The notes: generated by a model from the letters alone, not told the origin. 64,000 nucleotides of DNA from Candidatus Sodalis pierantonius str. SOPE (GCF_000517405.1 NZ_CP006568.1:1364001-1428000); one strand, 5' to 3'; counted from the stretch's first letter, positions 39,246 to 49,276 are shown. Made by a program: numbers and translations.

Positions 39246-39962
39246 TTACTCTTCCAAATCGCCGCAGAAACGATAACCTTCGCCATGAATGGTGGCGATG
39301 ATTTCCGGCGTATCCGGCAACGATTCAAAATGTTTTCGGATGCGGCGGATAGTGACGTCCACGGTACGGTCGTGGGCCTTGAGCTCGCGGCCGGTCATTT
39401 TTTTCAACAGTTCGGCGCGGGATTGGATCTTGCCTGGATTCTCGCAAAAATGCAGCATGGCGCGGAATTCGCTGCGCGGCAGCTTATAACTCTCACCGTG
39501 GGGGCTAAGCAGCGAACGGCTATTGATATCAAGCTCCCAGCCGTTGAATTTATAGCTCTCCACCAATTTGCGCTCCTCAAGCGCGCCGCCCAAATTCATG
39601 GTGCGGGACAGCAAATTGCGCGCGCGTATAGTGAGTTCGCGGGGGTTGAAGGGCTTGGTAATATAGTCGTCGGCGCCGATTTCCAGCCCGAGGATCCTGT
39701 CAACTTCGTTATCGCGGCCGGTGAGAAACATCAAAGCGACGCTGGCATGCTCACGGAGTTCTCGCGCCAGCAATAAACCATTTTTACCCGGCAGGTTGAT
39801 ATCCATGATAACCAAATTAATATCATGTTCCGACAGGGCGCGATGCATCTCTGCGCCGTCGGTAGCTTCATGGACCATATAGCCCTCGGCTTCAAAAATG
39901 CTTTTGAGGGTATTACGGGTGACTGACTCGTCTTCAACGATAAGAATGTGCGGGGTCTGCAT
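39246..39962 (-). CDS. arcA: ArcA, redox response regulator
   Basis: 238 residues, as in E. coli. Receiver domain with phospho-acceptor Asp54 in VIMDINLPG and Lys in ADDYITKPF; OmpR-type winged helix at the C-terminus (GREL...RTVDVTIRRIRKHFE, GYRFCGD). Partner of ArcB in repressing aerobic metabolism genes under low oxygen. Intact, and with a long upstream region as usual for arcA. Confidence 0.97.
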   Translation of the reverse strand: MQTPHILIVEDESVTRNTLKSIFEAEGYMVHEATDGAEMHRALSEHDINLVIMDINLPGKNGLLLARELREHASVALMFLTGRDNEVDRILGLEIGADDYITKPFNPRELTIRARNLLSRTMNLGGALEERKLVESYKFNGWELDINSRSLLSPHGESYKLPRSEFRAMLHFCENPGKIQSRAELLKKMTGRELKAHDRTVDVTIRRIRKHFESLPDTPEIIATIHGEGYRFCGDLEE

Positions 39963-40823
39963 GTTTGCTACCTAAAATTACCAACATAATTGAAAGAGGA
40001 GGTACTCAAGCCGCTGTCGTCCTTAACGGTAGCGGAGGAATGAGACGCATCCCCCAAGGCTTCAGGCCTAAGCACTTTAATCGTGCCCTATCGTGATTAA
40101 CGCTCTGTTACCGGCGACGCTTACCTGTATTCAGGGCCTGATTTCTCAGGTTTAAATGCTGCATAGCTTAGCCCTTATTAACAACAATATAACAGCGTCA
40201 ACCGAATTTACCACTCAAGAGAATATCATTTTGCTGACGTATATCAAAATAAACCCTAACACCTGTGCCATTTCTGTAGACAAGATTAACAGCTCAGCTC
40301 GTTAGATAACTTTCACGTCTCTTTATGTACCATTATCTTATATTGTTTAACCCGGCAGGGCGTTCGGGTGAAATTAACCTAACAGAACAGCCGCCGGTCG
40401 CGGCATAAGGGCGCTGGGGGGACGCAGCCCGGCGCTTGGCCTGGCGCGAATGGATTACTTTTGCTTATCGATTAGCATTATAATTACCGCAAGAGTGGCG
40501 AGAAAGCGTCTATTTTCCTGCCGCCATTTTCCACAAATGACAATAGCTTCCGCCTAATAACTTAAGTGACTATGTAAATTCGTCCTAGCACGGAACCTGA
40601 TGGTGTACCCTGTTGATTCTTGGATGCCCGCCAAGGCGCCCAGTTGGATTGACGTCCCACGTCCCACGGCGCGCGGTGATTTCTGCCGTGATCGCGGTAA
40701 TGGTTAGCATATTAGACTGCATTATCGATAATGATGATGCGTTCCGGCGTGCCTGCGGCGCAGGCGCGCGATATTGACCGGTGCGACTCGGGTCATGCAG
40801 CGGGCCGTAAAAGCAGATATTCA
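39963..40823. other. Long intergenic, arcA upstream region
   Basis: About 860 bases between divergent arcA and the thr promoter. In E. coli yjjY and the tRNA/rRNA methyltransferase gene yjtD lie here; I recognise neither. The first 400 bases are AT-rich and must hold the arcA promoters; the last 250 are more GC-rich and may be eroded coding DNA. No terminator or RNA gene identified. Confidence 0.5.
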
Positions 40824-40852
40824 TTGACTTTAGCGTCTGATTGCTTTAACCA
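40824..40852 (+). promoter_or_regulatory. thr operon promoter
   Basis: TTGACT at 40824-40829 followed 17 bases later by TAACCA, then AATAGAG. As I recall it, the E. coli thr promoter has the same TTGACTTAG start and the same CTTTAACCAATA segment at this distance. The conservation across an otherwise diverged intergenic region supports function. Confidence 0.7.
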
Positions 40853-40892
40853 ATAGAGTATTAGTAAAAAAACAGTGATAATGCCAACCATC

Positions 40893-40967
40893 ATGCGTAC
40901 CCGCTTCAGCCACGGCACCATTATTATTACCACCACCGATACCACCACGGGTAGCGGCGCGGGCTGA
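40893..40967 (+). CDS. thrL: ThrL, thr operon leader peptide
   Basis: 24 residues from ATG 40893 (28 if 40881 is used), ending GSGAG like the E. coli peptide. Control codons: isoleucine codons at 40920-40928 and threonine codons at 40917, 40929-40937 and 40941-40949, so stalling depends on charged tRNA-Thr and tRNA-Ile. No strong Shine-Dalgarno is visible for either start. Followed by the attenuator and thrA. Confidence 0.85.
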   Translation: MRTRFSHGTIIITTTDTTTGSGAG

Positions 40968-40991
40968 CGCATACAGGAATCCAGAAAAAAG

Positions 40992-41020
40992 CCCTCACCT
41001 TGACAGTGCGGGTTTTTTTT
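40992..41020 (+). terminator. thr attenuator terminator
   Basis: CCCTCAC / GTGCGGG stem around CTTGACA, followed by eight T. It is in the place and form of the E. coli thr attenuator. The central T-C mismatch (CCCTCAC where CCCGCAC would pair) should weaken the hairpin. Confidence 0.88.
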
Positions 41021-41047
41021 AAGCTTAATTCAGGAGATGAAACAGAA

Positions 41048-43498
41048 ATGCGAGTACTGAAATTCGGCGGTACCTCCGTCGCCAACGCGGAGCGTTTTAT
41101 CCGCGTCGCCGATATCCTTGAGAGTAATAGCCGCCAGGGACAGGTGGCGGCGGTATTATCCGCGCCGGCCAAAATCACCAACCACTTGGTCATGATGATA
41201 GACCGTACGCTCAACGGCATTGATATCCAGCCGAATATCCTTGACGCCGAACAGATCTTTACCCGACTGTTGGACGGGTTGGCTGCAGCCCAGCCGGAGT
41301 TTGATCATCCGGCGCTGCGTAGCCAGGTGGAGCAAGAGTTCGCACAGCTCAAACAGTTATTGCACGGCATTTCACTGCTGAAATACTGCCCTGATAGCGT
41401 TAACGCCGCGATCATCAGCCGCGGCGAAAAACTTTCCATCGCGCTAATGGAAGCGCTATTACGCGCCCGCGGTTTCAACGTGACGGTCATCGACCCGGTG
41501 GAGAAGCTGCTGGCGCAGGGGGGCTATCTGGAATCGACGGTGGATATCGCCGAGTCCACCCGGCTCATCAACGATGCCGCCATCCCCGCCGATCACATCA
41601 TCCTGATGGCGGGCTTTACCGCCGGTAACGAGCGCGGTGAACTGGTGGTGCTGGGCCGCAATGGATCCGATTACTCGGCGGCGGTTCTGGCGGCCTGTCT
41701 GCGCGCCGATTGCTGCGAAATCTGGACGGACGTGGACGGCGTTTATACCTGCGATCCGAATCGGGTGCCGGATGCGCGTTTACTCAGTCAGCTTTCCTAT
41801 CAGGAGGCGATGGAACTTTCCTACTTCGGCGCCAAGGTTCTTCATCCCCGTACCATCGTCCCCATCGCGCAGTTCCAAATTCCCTGTCTTATCAAAAACA
41901 CCACCAATCCTCAGGCTCCCGGCACGTTAATCGGGCCCACCAGCGGCGAGGAAGGTAACCCGGTCAAAGGTATTACCCATCTGAATAATATGGCGATGAT
42001 CAACGTTTCTGGCCCGGGAATGAAAGGCATGATCGGCATGGCGGCGCGGATTTTCGCGGCCATGTCGCGCGCCGGCAGCTCCGTGGTGCTGATTACGCAA
42101 TCCTCGTCGGAATACAGCATCAGTTTTTGCGTGCCGCAGCATGAGTTGGCGGGTGCCCGCCGGGCGCTGGAGGAGGAATTCTACCTGGAGCTGAAAGACG
42201 GCCTGCTGGAGCCGCTGGATGTGATTTCCCGCCTGGCGATTATTTCGGTGGTCGGCGACGGAATGCGAACCCAGCGCGGTCTGTCCGCCAAACTTTTTGC
42301 GGCGCTGGCGCGCGCCAACATCAACATCATCGCTATCGCCCAGGGATCCTCCGAGCGTTCCATCTCGGTGGTGGTGGACAATGACAGCACCACCACCGGC
42401 GTACGGGTCGCGCATCAGATGCTGTTCAATACCGATCAGGTTATTGAAGTCTTCGTCATCGGCGTCGGCGGCGCGCTGATCGAGCAGATCCGCCGTCAGC
42501 ACGCGTGGCTAAAGGATAAGCATATCGACTTGCGGGTATGCGGAATAGCCAACTCGCGCGCTCTGCTGACCAATGTGCACGGCATCGACTTGGCTAACTG
42601 GCAGGGGGCGTTGGCGGAGGCGCGCGAGCCGTTCAACCTGGGGCGGCTGATTCGGCTGGTGAAAGAGTATCACTTGCTTAACCCGGTCATCGTCGATTGC
42701 ACTAGTAGCGAGGCGGTGGCCAACCAGTATGCGGATTTCCTGGCGGATGGCTTCCACGTGGTGACGCCAAATAAAAAAGCCAATACCGCCTCAATGGATT
42801 ATTACCATCAAATGCGCGCCGCAGCCGCGACCTCGCGCCGTAAATTTCTTTATGATACCAACGTCGGCGCCGGTTTGCCGGTTATCGAGAATTTACAGAA
42901 CTTATTGAATGCCGGTGACGAGTTGACCCGGTTTTCCGGTATTCTTTCCGGCTCGCTGTCGTTTATTTTCGGCAAACTGGATGACGGTATGTCGCTGTCG
43001 GCGGCAACGCTTTTGGCGCGCGGCAACGGCTACACCGAACCCGATCCGCGCGATGATCTGTCCGGTATGGATGTGGCGCGCAAACTGCTGATTTTGGCGC
43101 GCGAGGCGGGGTATACGCTGGAATTGGCGGATATTGATGTCGAGCCGGTGCTCCCGGCGAGCTTTGACGCCGGCGACGACGTGGAGACGTTCCTGGCGCG
43201 TCTGCCGGCCCTGGATGATGAATTCGCCGCCAGAGTGGCGAAGGCGCACGCCGAAGGTCAGGTGCTGCGCTATGTGGGCAGCATTGACGAAGGACGCTGT
43301 AAAGTCAAAATCGACGCGGTGGGCGCCAACGACCCGTTGTTCAAAGTAAAAGACGGGGAAAACGCGCTGGCGTTCTCAACCCGCTATTATCAGCCGTTAC
43401 CGCTGGTGCTGCGTGGCTATGGCGCCGGCAATGATGTCACCGCCGCCGGCGTTTTCGTCGATCTTTTACGCACGCTGTCATGGAAGTTGGGAGTTTAA
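41048..43498 (+). CDS. thrA: ThrA, aspartokinase I / homoserine dehydrogenase I
   Basis: 816 residues (E. coli 820); start at 41048 (MRVLKFGGTSVANAERF) with AGGAG upstream. N-terminal aspartokinase with KFGGTSVA; ACT regulatory domains with MINVSGPGMKGMIG and RLAIISVVGDGM around 315-450; C-terminal homoserine dehydrogenase with the NAD(P)-binding VFVIGVGGALIEQI near 470 and VTPNKKAN. Catalyses the first and third steps from aspartate to threonine and homoserine. First gene of thrABC; one base separates it from thrB. Intact. Confidence 0.97.
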   Translation: MRVLKFGGTSVANAERFIRVADILESNSRQGQVAAVLSAPAKITNHLVMMIDRTLNGIDIQPNILDAEQIFTRLLDGLAAAQPEFDHPALRSQVEQEFAQLKQLLHGISLLKYCPDSVNAAIISRGEKLSIALMEALLRARGFNVTVIDPVEKLLAQGGYLESTVDIAESTRLINDAAIPADHIILMAGFTAGNERGELVVLGRNGSDYSAAVLAACLRADCCEIWTDVDGVYTCDPNRVPDARLLSQLSYQEAMELSYFGAKVLHPRTIVPIAQFQIPCLIKNTTNPQAPGTLIGPTSGEEGNPVKGITHLNNMAMINVSGPGMKGMIGMAARIFAAMSRAGSSVVLITQSSSEYSISFCVPQHELAGARRALEEEFYLELKDGLLEPLDVISRLAIISVVGDGMRTQRGLSAKLFAALARANINIIAIAQGSSERSISVVVDNDSTTTGVRVAHQMLFNTDQVIEVFVIGVGGALIEQIRRQHAWLKDKHIDLRVCGIANSRALLTNVHGIDLANWQGALAEAREPFNLGRLIRLVKEYHLLNPVIVDCTSSEAVANQYADFLADGFHVVTPNKKANTASMDYYHQMRAAAATSRRKFLYDTNVGAGLPVIENLQNLLNAGDELTRFSGILSGSLSFIFGKLDDGMSLSAATLLARGNGYTEPDPRDDLSGMDVARKLLILAREAGYTLELADIDVEPVLPASFDAGDDVETFLARLPALDDEFAARVAKAHAEGQVLRYVGSIDEGRCKVKIDAVGANDPLFKVKDGENALAFSTRYYQPLPLVLRGYGAGNDVTAAGVFVDLLRTLSWKLGV

Positions 43499-43499
43499 C

Positions 43500-44432
43500 A
43501 TGGTTAAAGTGTATGCGCCGGCCTCAATCGGCAACGTCAGCGTGGGATTCGATGTGCTGGGCGCGGCGGTGTCGGCGGTGGACGGGACGTTGCTGGGCGA
43601 TTGCGTCAGCGTGACGGGCGCCGCGATCTTCAGTCTGCACTGCGCCGGGCGTTTCGTCGACAAATTGCCGGCGGAGCCAGAGCAAAACATCGTTTACCAA
43701 TGCTGGCAGCGATTCTGCGAGGCGGTGGGTAAAACGGTACCGGTCGCCATGCGGCTGGAAAAGAATATGCCCATCGGCTCCGGCCTGGGATCCAGCGCCT
43801 GTTCGGTGGTCGCGGCGCTGGTGGCGATGAATGCCCATTGCGGCCGACCGTTAAACGATGACCAAATGCTAATGTTAATGGGGGAAATGGAAGGGCGCAT
43901 TTCCGGCGGGGTGCATTTCGATAATGTGGCCCCCTGTTTTCTCGGCGGCATGCAACTGATGCTGGAGGAGAGCGGCATCATCAGCCAGCCGGTACCGGGG
44001 TTCGACGATTGGCTATGGGTGATGGCCTACCCGGGCATCAAAGTGAGTACCGCCGAGGCGCGGGCGATTCTGCCGGCGCAGTATCGCCGCCAGGACTGTA
44101 TCAGCCATGGCCGTTATCTGGCGGGCTTTGTGCATGCCTGCCATACCCGGCAACCGGCGCTTGCGGCTAAACTGATGAAAGATGTCATTGCCGAGCCCTA
44201 TCGCACCCGGCTGCTGCCGGGCTTCGCCGACGCGCGTCAGGCGGTGGGCGATATTGGCGCGCTGGCCTGCGGTATCTCGGGCTCGGGGCCGACGCTCTTT
44301 GCCATCTGCGATCGCCAGGATACCGCGGCGCGCGTCGCCGACTGGCTGACGCAGCACTACCTGCAAAACGACGAAGGTTTTGTTCATATTTGCCACCTGG
44401 ATACCTCCGGCGCCCGTATAATGATGGATTAA
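43500..44432 (+). CDS. thrB: ThrB, homoserine kinase
   Basis: 310 residues, as in E. coli. GHMP kinase: ATP-binding MPIGSGLGSSACSVVAAL near residue 90, and the C-terminal GISGSGPTLFAI. Its ATG is one base after the thrA stop, so translation is likely coupled. Phosphorylates homoserine for thrC. Intact. Confidence 0.97.
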   Translation: MVKVYAPASIGNVSVGFDVLGAAVSAVDGTLLGDCVSVTGAAIFSLHCAGRFVDKLPAEPEQNIVYQCWQRFCEAVGKTVPVAMRLEKNMPIGSGLGSSACSVVAALVAMNAHCGRPLNDDQMLMLMGEMEGRISGGVHFDNVAPCFLGGMQLMLEESGIISQPVPGFDDWLWVMAYPGIKVSTAEARAILPAQYRRQDCISHGRYLAGFVHACHTRQPALAAKLMKDVIAEPYRTRLLPGFADARQAVGDIGALACGISGSGPTLFAICDRQDTAARVADWLTQHYLQNDEGFVHICHLDTSGARIMMD

Positions 44433-44435
44433 ATA

Positions 44436-45737
44436 ATGAAACTCTACAATATTAAGGAACACAACGAGCAGGTCAGCTTCGCCAAAGCGATCAAGCAGGG
44501 CCTTGGCCGTCAGCAGGGGCTGTTTTTTCCCATGGAACTGCCCGAATTCGCCCTGACCGAGATAGACGAGTTGCTGGAAATGGATTTCGTTAGCCGCAGC
44601 GCACGTATTTTATCGGTCTATATCGGGGATGAACTGCCGCCGGAACGCGTATTGGCGCGGGTGGCGGCGGCGTTTGAATTCCCGGCGCCGGTGGTGCCGG
44701 TCGCCGAGGATATCGCCGCGCTGGAACTGTTTCACGGCCCGACGCTGGCGTTCAAGGATTTCGGCGGCCGCTTTATGGCGCAGATGTTCACCGAAGTCGG
44801 CCAGGGCCAGCCGGTGACCATCCTTACCGCGACCTCCGGCGATACCGGTGCCGCAGTGGCCCACGCGTTCTACGGACTTAAGAATGTGCGGGTTGTGATC
44901 CTCTACCCCGAAGGCAAAATCAGCCCGTTGCAGAAAAAGCTCTTTTGCACGCTGGGCGGCAATATTCATACCGTGGCGGTAGAGGGGGATTTCGATGCCT
45001 GCCAGGCGCTGGTGAAGCAGGCGTTCGACGATGAAGAGCTGAAACAGACGCTGGGGCTGAACTCCGCCAACTCCATCAATATCAGCCGGCTGCTGGCGCA
45101 GATTTGTTACTATTTTGAAGCGGTGGCGCAACTGCCGCAGCAGGCGCGCAATCAATTGGTGATTTCGGTGCCGAGCGGCAATTTCGGCGATCTTACCGCC
45201 GGCCTGCTGGCCAAAACCTTGGGGCTACCGGTGAAGCGTTTCATCGCCGCCACTAACGCCAATGATACCGTACCGCGGTTTCTGAGCGGCGGGAAATGGC
45301 TACCCAATCCCACCGTGGCCACGCTGTCAAACGCGATGGATGTTAGTCAGCCCAATAACTGGCCGCGGGTGGAGGAGTTGTTCCGGCGCAAAAACTGGCA
45401 GCTGACGACGCTCGGCTACGGCTGCGTCGACGATAAGACCACCGCCGAAACGATGCGCGAGCTGGCGGGGCTGGGCTATATTTCCGAGCCGCATGCCGCT
45501 ATCGCCTACCGTCTGCTGCGCGACGGCCTGCAGCCCGGGGAGTTCGGTTTGTTCCTCGGCACCGCCCATCCGGCCAAGTTCAAGGAATCGGTAGAATCCA
45601 TCCTTGGGCAGAATCTGCCGCTGCCGCTGCCGCTGCCGCCGGCGCTGGCGGTACGCGCGACGTTACCGCTGCTGTCGGCGCGCATGCCGGCGTCGTTCAG
45701 CGACCTGCGTCATTTCATGCTGGAACTGCCGCGTTAG
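44436..45737 (+). CDS. thrC: ThrC, threonine synthase
   Basis: 433 residues (E. coli 428). PLP-binding Lys in LAFKDFGGRF near residue 107, and TATSGDTGAAVAHAF and SVPSGNFGDLTAG for phosphate binding. Converts phosphohomoserine to threonine. Three bases after the thrB stop. The complete, undamaged thr operon suggests the symbiont still makes threonine. Confidence 0.97.
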   Translation: MKLYNIKEHNEQVSFAKAIKQGLGRQQGLFFPMELPEFALTEIDELLEMDFVSRSARILSVYIGDELPPERVLARVAAAFEFPAPVVPVAEDIAALELFHGPTLAFKDFGGRFMAQMFTEVGQGQPVTILTATSGDTGAAVAHAFYGLKNVRVVILYPEGKISPLQKKLFCTLGGNIHTVAVEGDFDACQALVKQAFDDEELKQTLGLNSANSINISRLLAQICYYFEAVAQLPQQARNQLVISVPSGNFGDLTAGLLAKTLGLPVKRFIAATNANDTVPRFLSGGKWLPNPTVATLSNAMDVSQPNNWPRVEELFRRKNWQLTTLGYGCVDDKTTAETMRELAGLGYISEPHAAIAYRLLRDGLQPGEFGLFLGTAHPAKFKESVESILGQNLPLPLPLPPALAVRATLPLLSARMPASFSDLRHFMLELPR

Positions 45738-45838
45738 CGTCCCGTCAGCGGCTCGCCGCCGGCAGTTTGGCGCCGACGATCCGGGATCGTAGCGCCGTCG
45801 GCCAGCGCGAAGCGCCGGTGGTTGCTATTTCCGTAGCG

Positions 45839-46618
45839 CTAACCGGCCTGCTGCGGTCGTTTGAACACCCACTCATTCTCGCTCGACGCCGCGGCGTCAA
45901 ACCGATAACCGCCGGCATTGAACGCTTGTAAGGACCGGGGCTGCGTCAGCGCTTCGGTAATCACGAAGCGGCACATCATGCCACGGGCTTTTTTGGCGTG
46001 AAAACTGATTACCTTGTACTGGCCGTTTTTCTCATCCAGGAACACCGGTTTGATAACCCGGCCGTTGATGCGGTCCGGTTGCACCGCGCGGAAATACTCG
46101 TCCGACGCCAGATTGATCAGGATCGGATCGCCCTGTTCCGCCAGCGCCTGGTTCAATTTATCGGTCAGCGCGGCGCCCCAATAGCGATACAGATCGGCAC
46201 CGGCCGGGTTGGCCAGACGGATCCCCATCTCCAGCCGGTAGGGCTGCATCAAATCCAGCGGACGCAATATGCCGTACAGCCCTGACAGCATCCGCAGGTG
46301 CCGCTGGGCAAAATCGAATTGCGCCTCGCTAAAGGTTTCCGCCGCCAGACCGGTATAAACATCCCCTTTAAAGGCCAGTATCGCCTGGCGCGCATTGTCG
46401 GGGGTAAACGGCGTTTGCCAGGCCTGGAAGCGGGCGGCGTTCAGATCGGCCAGTTTATCGCTGATACCCATCAAGGTGCCGAGACACGACGGCGTCAGCT
46501 GCCGGCACACGTCGATAAGCGCCGTCGATTGGGGCAGTAATTCCGGCTGCGTGTAGCGACGGATCGCCAGCGGACTCTGATAATCCAGCGTTTTCGCCGG
46601 AGAAATAACCATTAGCAT
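45839..46618 (-). CDS. yaaA: YaaA, peroxide stress protein (DUF328)
   Basis: 259 residues (E. coli 258). Starts MLMVISPAKTLDYQSP; family segments LSGLYGILRPLDLMQPYRLEMG and INLASDEYFRAV are present. YaaA limits intracellular iron during hydrogen peroxide stress and binds DNA. Convergent with thrC, as in E. coli. Intact. Confidence 0.95.
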   Translation of the reverse strand: MLMVISPAKTLDYQSPLAIRRYTQPELLPQSTALIDVCRQLTPSCLGTLMGISDKLADLNAARFQAWQTPFTPDNARQAILAFKGDVYTGLAAETFSEAQFDFAQRHLRMLSGLYGILRPLDLMQPYRLEMGIRLANPAGADLYRYWGAALTDKLNQALAEQGDPILINLASDEYFRAVQPDRINGRVIKPVFLDEKNGQYKVISFHAKKARGMMCRFVITEALTQPRSLQAFNAGGYRFDAAASSENEWVFKRPQQAG

Positions 46619-46676
46619 TGCAGGTTCCTGTTATAGCGAAAAAATACGGGCGCCGGTCATGCCGCGGCGGCGCGTA

Positions 46677-48050
46677 CTAGCCATCGCGGGAGAGCGGGGC
46701 GGCTGCCCGGCTGTTTTTATCGCGCGGCGTCGCCGGCCGAACCCATAGACCCGGCGCCAGCTGCGGCGCGATAGCGGGAAAATTCGCCGCATAAAACGTT
46801 GGCAGCTTACCGATAGCGCGCTGGCTATTGTAATCATTCGCCAGCATCAATACGACCGGCGACAGTAACAAAAGGGCGATAAGGTTGGTTATCGTCATCA
46901 GGCCCATAGCCAGATCCGCCAGCCGCCATACCACCGAGACCTCCGCCACGCAGCCAAATAGCACCATGGTTAGCGTCAGCAGACGCAGCAGCCATTTCAG
47001 TTTCACCGGCTGCGGCACGAAAAAGCGCAGGCTGCTTTCCGCATAGGTGTAATTGCCAATAATGGCGGCGAAAGAGAACACAAACACCAGCGCCATCAGT
47101 AGCGGCATGCTCCAGTGCCCGGTCACCGTGGCCAGCGATTGATAAATCAGCGCGATGCCGTGGATATCGGCATGGGCGTGCTCGAGCGTGCCGGAAGTAA
47201 GAATAATCGCCGCCGTGGCGCTGCATATCACCAGCGTGTCGATAAATACCGCCAGCATATGGATATAGCCCTGTGAGGCGGGGTGCGGCGGCCAGGGCGC
47301 GGCGGCGGCGGCGATATTCGGCGCCGAGCCGGTGCCCGCTTCGTTAGAGAACAGACCGCGCTGTACGCCTTGGAAAATCGCTTGCGCCAAGCCATAACCC
47401 ACTAGACCCGAGGCGGCCGCCGGCAGGCCCATGGCCGGTACTAACCACTGGGTCAAGCGGGCGATGGCGCGCAGGCCGCCGAAAATCGCCGCCGCGCACA
47501 AGATAAGCAGCGCCAGGGTAATCGGCCAGCGGTCCATACCGGATAACTGCTGTGCCGATAGCGTAATCGGGTTGGCCTGCACGGCGCTGAAAAAACCGCC
47601 ATAGCCCGCCAGCAAAAAGAGGGTGAATAGCGTACCCATCCAGCGTAGGCCGAGCCCGTTGGCCATATACCAGGCCGGCCCGCCGCAGGTGTCGCGTATT
47701 TTGTACAACTGTGCCAGGGTGCTTTCCGCAAAGGCGGTCGCCATGCCAATCAGTGCCGCCAGCCACATCCAGAAGATGGCGCCCGTCCCGCCCAGGATCA
47801 ATGCGATGGCGACCCCCATTAAATTACCGCAACCGATACGGGTGGCAAGAGAGGTGCATAAGGCTTGGAACGGCGAAATGCCGCCGTCGCCGCGCGTCCC
47901 TGAGTCTTTGAGGATCGTGAAGGTGTGGCAGAAATGGCGTATCTGGATGAAACCGGTGCGCAGCGTGAACCAAATGCCGGTACCCAACAACAGATAAATT
48001 AATAGTGAATCCCATAATAGGTTATTGATAAAATTCAATAGATCAGCCAT
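46677..48050 (-). CDS. yaaJ: YaaJ-like alanine/glycine:cation symporter, internal deletion likely
   Basis: 457 residues of the AGCS family, with conserved CTSLATRIGCGNLMGVAIAL, GGTGAIFWMWLAALIGMATAFAE, SNEAGTGSAPNIAAAAAPWPPHPASQG. Compared with E. coli YaaJ as I recall it, roughly 30 residues are missing between WLVPAMG and the LAQAI-QGVQR segment, about one membrane helix, plus a few after YKIRD. The C-terminus (KNSRAAAPLSRDG) is unlike the family. The frame is open, but transport function is doubtful. Confidence 0.85.
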   Translation of the reverse strand: MADLLNFINNLLWDSLLIYLLLGTGIWFTLRTGFIQIRHFCHTFTILKDSGTRGDGGISPFQALCTSLATRIGCGNLMGVAIALILGGTGAIFWMWLAALIGMATAFAESTLAQLYKIRDTCGGPAWYMANGLGLRWMGTLFTLFLLAGYGGFFSAVQANPITLSAQQLSGMDRWPITLALLILCAAAIFGGLRAIARLTQWLVPAMGLPAAASGLVGYGLAQAIFQGVQRGLFSNEAGTGSAPNIAAAAAPWPPHPASQGYIHMLAVFIDTLVICSATAAIILTSGTLEHAHADIHGIALIYQSLATVTGHWSMPLLMALVFVFSFAAIIGNYTYAESSLRFFVPQPVKLKWLLRLLTLTMVLFGCVAEVSVVWRLADLAMGLMTITNLIALLLLSPVVLMLANDYNSQRAIGKLPTFYAANFPAIAPQLAPGLWVRPATPRDKNSRAAAPLSRDG

Positions 48051-48253
48051 CGTTCCTTTTCTCCCGCTCCAGCGTCCCGGCTGGGTGTTGTAGGGTCTGG
48101 GCGCTTATTTTACCCATTTTACGCATGATTTCATCGATAGGTGCGACAGGTAAAAGCCCGCGTCCGGCCGCTTTCCGCCGCCGCCGCCCGTGCTATCATT
48201 CTCGCGCCGCACTGCCCGCTCCGTGATACACGCGACAACATGAGACCATGATT

Positions 48254-49207
48254 ATGGCAGACAAACTCAGTTCCCTGCGTAAAATGACCACCGTAGTGGC
48301 CGATACCGGCGATATTACCGCCATCAAGCGCTATCAGCCTCAGGATGCGACCACCAACCCGTCGCTTATTCTTAACGCCGCCCAAATCCCGGAATACCGC
48401 GGCTATATCGACGACGCCATCTCCTGGGCGCGCGGCCAGAGCAACGATCGGGCCGCACAGGTGAATTACGCCGCCGATAGGCTGGCGGTCAACATCGGTA
48501 GGGAAATACTGAAGTGGGTGCCCGGCCGCATCTCCATCGAAGTGGACGCGCGGCTCTCCTACGACACCGAGGCCAGCGTCGCCAAGGCCAAGAGCCTGGT
48601 GAAATTTTACGACGATGCCGGTATCGGCAACGAACGCATTTTGATCAAGCTGGCCTCGACCTGGCAGGGCATTCGCGCCGCCGAACAGCTGGAAAAGGCG
48701 GGGATCAATTGTAATTTGACGCTGCTGTTTTCATTTGCCTAGGCGCGTGCGTGCGCCGAAGCGGGCGTGTATCTCATTTCGCCGTTCGTCGGCCGAATTC
48801 TCGACTGGCATAAGGCCAGCGGTGAACGCCAGACCTTCACGCCTGATGAGGATCCTGGCGTGGTATCGGTTACCGCCATCTATCGCTATTATAAAGAACA
48901 CGGTCATGACACCGTTGTGATGGGCGCCAGTTTTCGCAATAGCGGCGAAATCCTGGCGCTGGCCGGCTGCGACCAGCTGACCATCGAGCCTGCGTTGCTT
49001 AAAGAGCTGGCGGACAGCGAAGGGGAGTTTGAGCGTAAACTTTCTTATACAGGAACGGTTAAAGCGCGTCCGGGAAAGTTAACGGAAGCAGCATTTCTTT
49101 GACAGTATCATCAGGATCCGATGGCGGTGGATAAACTGGCGCAAGGCATCCGTAACTTTGCCGTCGACCAGGAAAATCTGGAAAAAATGCTGGACGAACT
49201 GCTCTAA
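48254..49207 (+). pseudogene. talB: talB, transaldolase B, two nonsense codons
   Basis: One frame covers the full 317-residue length of E. coli TalB with no indel, but TAG at 48740-48742 replaces Gln in LLFSFAQARACAEAG, and TGA at 49100-49102 replaces Trp near TEAAFLWQ. The Schiff-base Lys in ERILIKLASTWQG is before the first stop; the product would be cut at about 162 residues and lack half the barrel. Transaldolase links glycolysis and the pentose phosphate pathway. Confidence 0.96.
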
Positions 49208-49253
49208 CGCAGGCCGCCGGCTTTCCCGCCGGCGAGGGCGAGAGAGAACGTTT

Positions 49254-49276
49254 ACGGCCCTGCGCGGGCCGTTTTT
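49254..49276 (+). terminator. Terminator after talB
   Basis: Perfect 7-bp stem ACGGCCC / GGGCCGT around TGCGC, followed by a T-run. Confidence 0.85.

Noticed and set aside
40585..40824. 79-residue open frame upstream of thrL
   Set aside because: No similarity or start signal, and it overlaps the thr promoter region.
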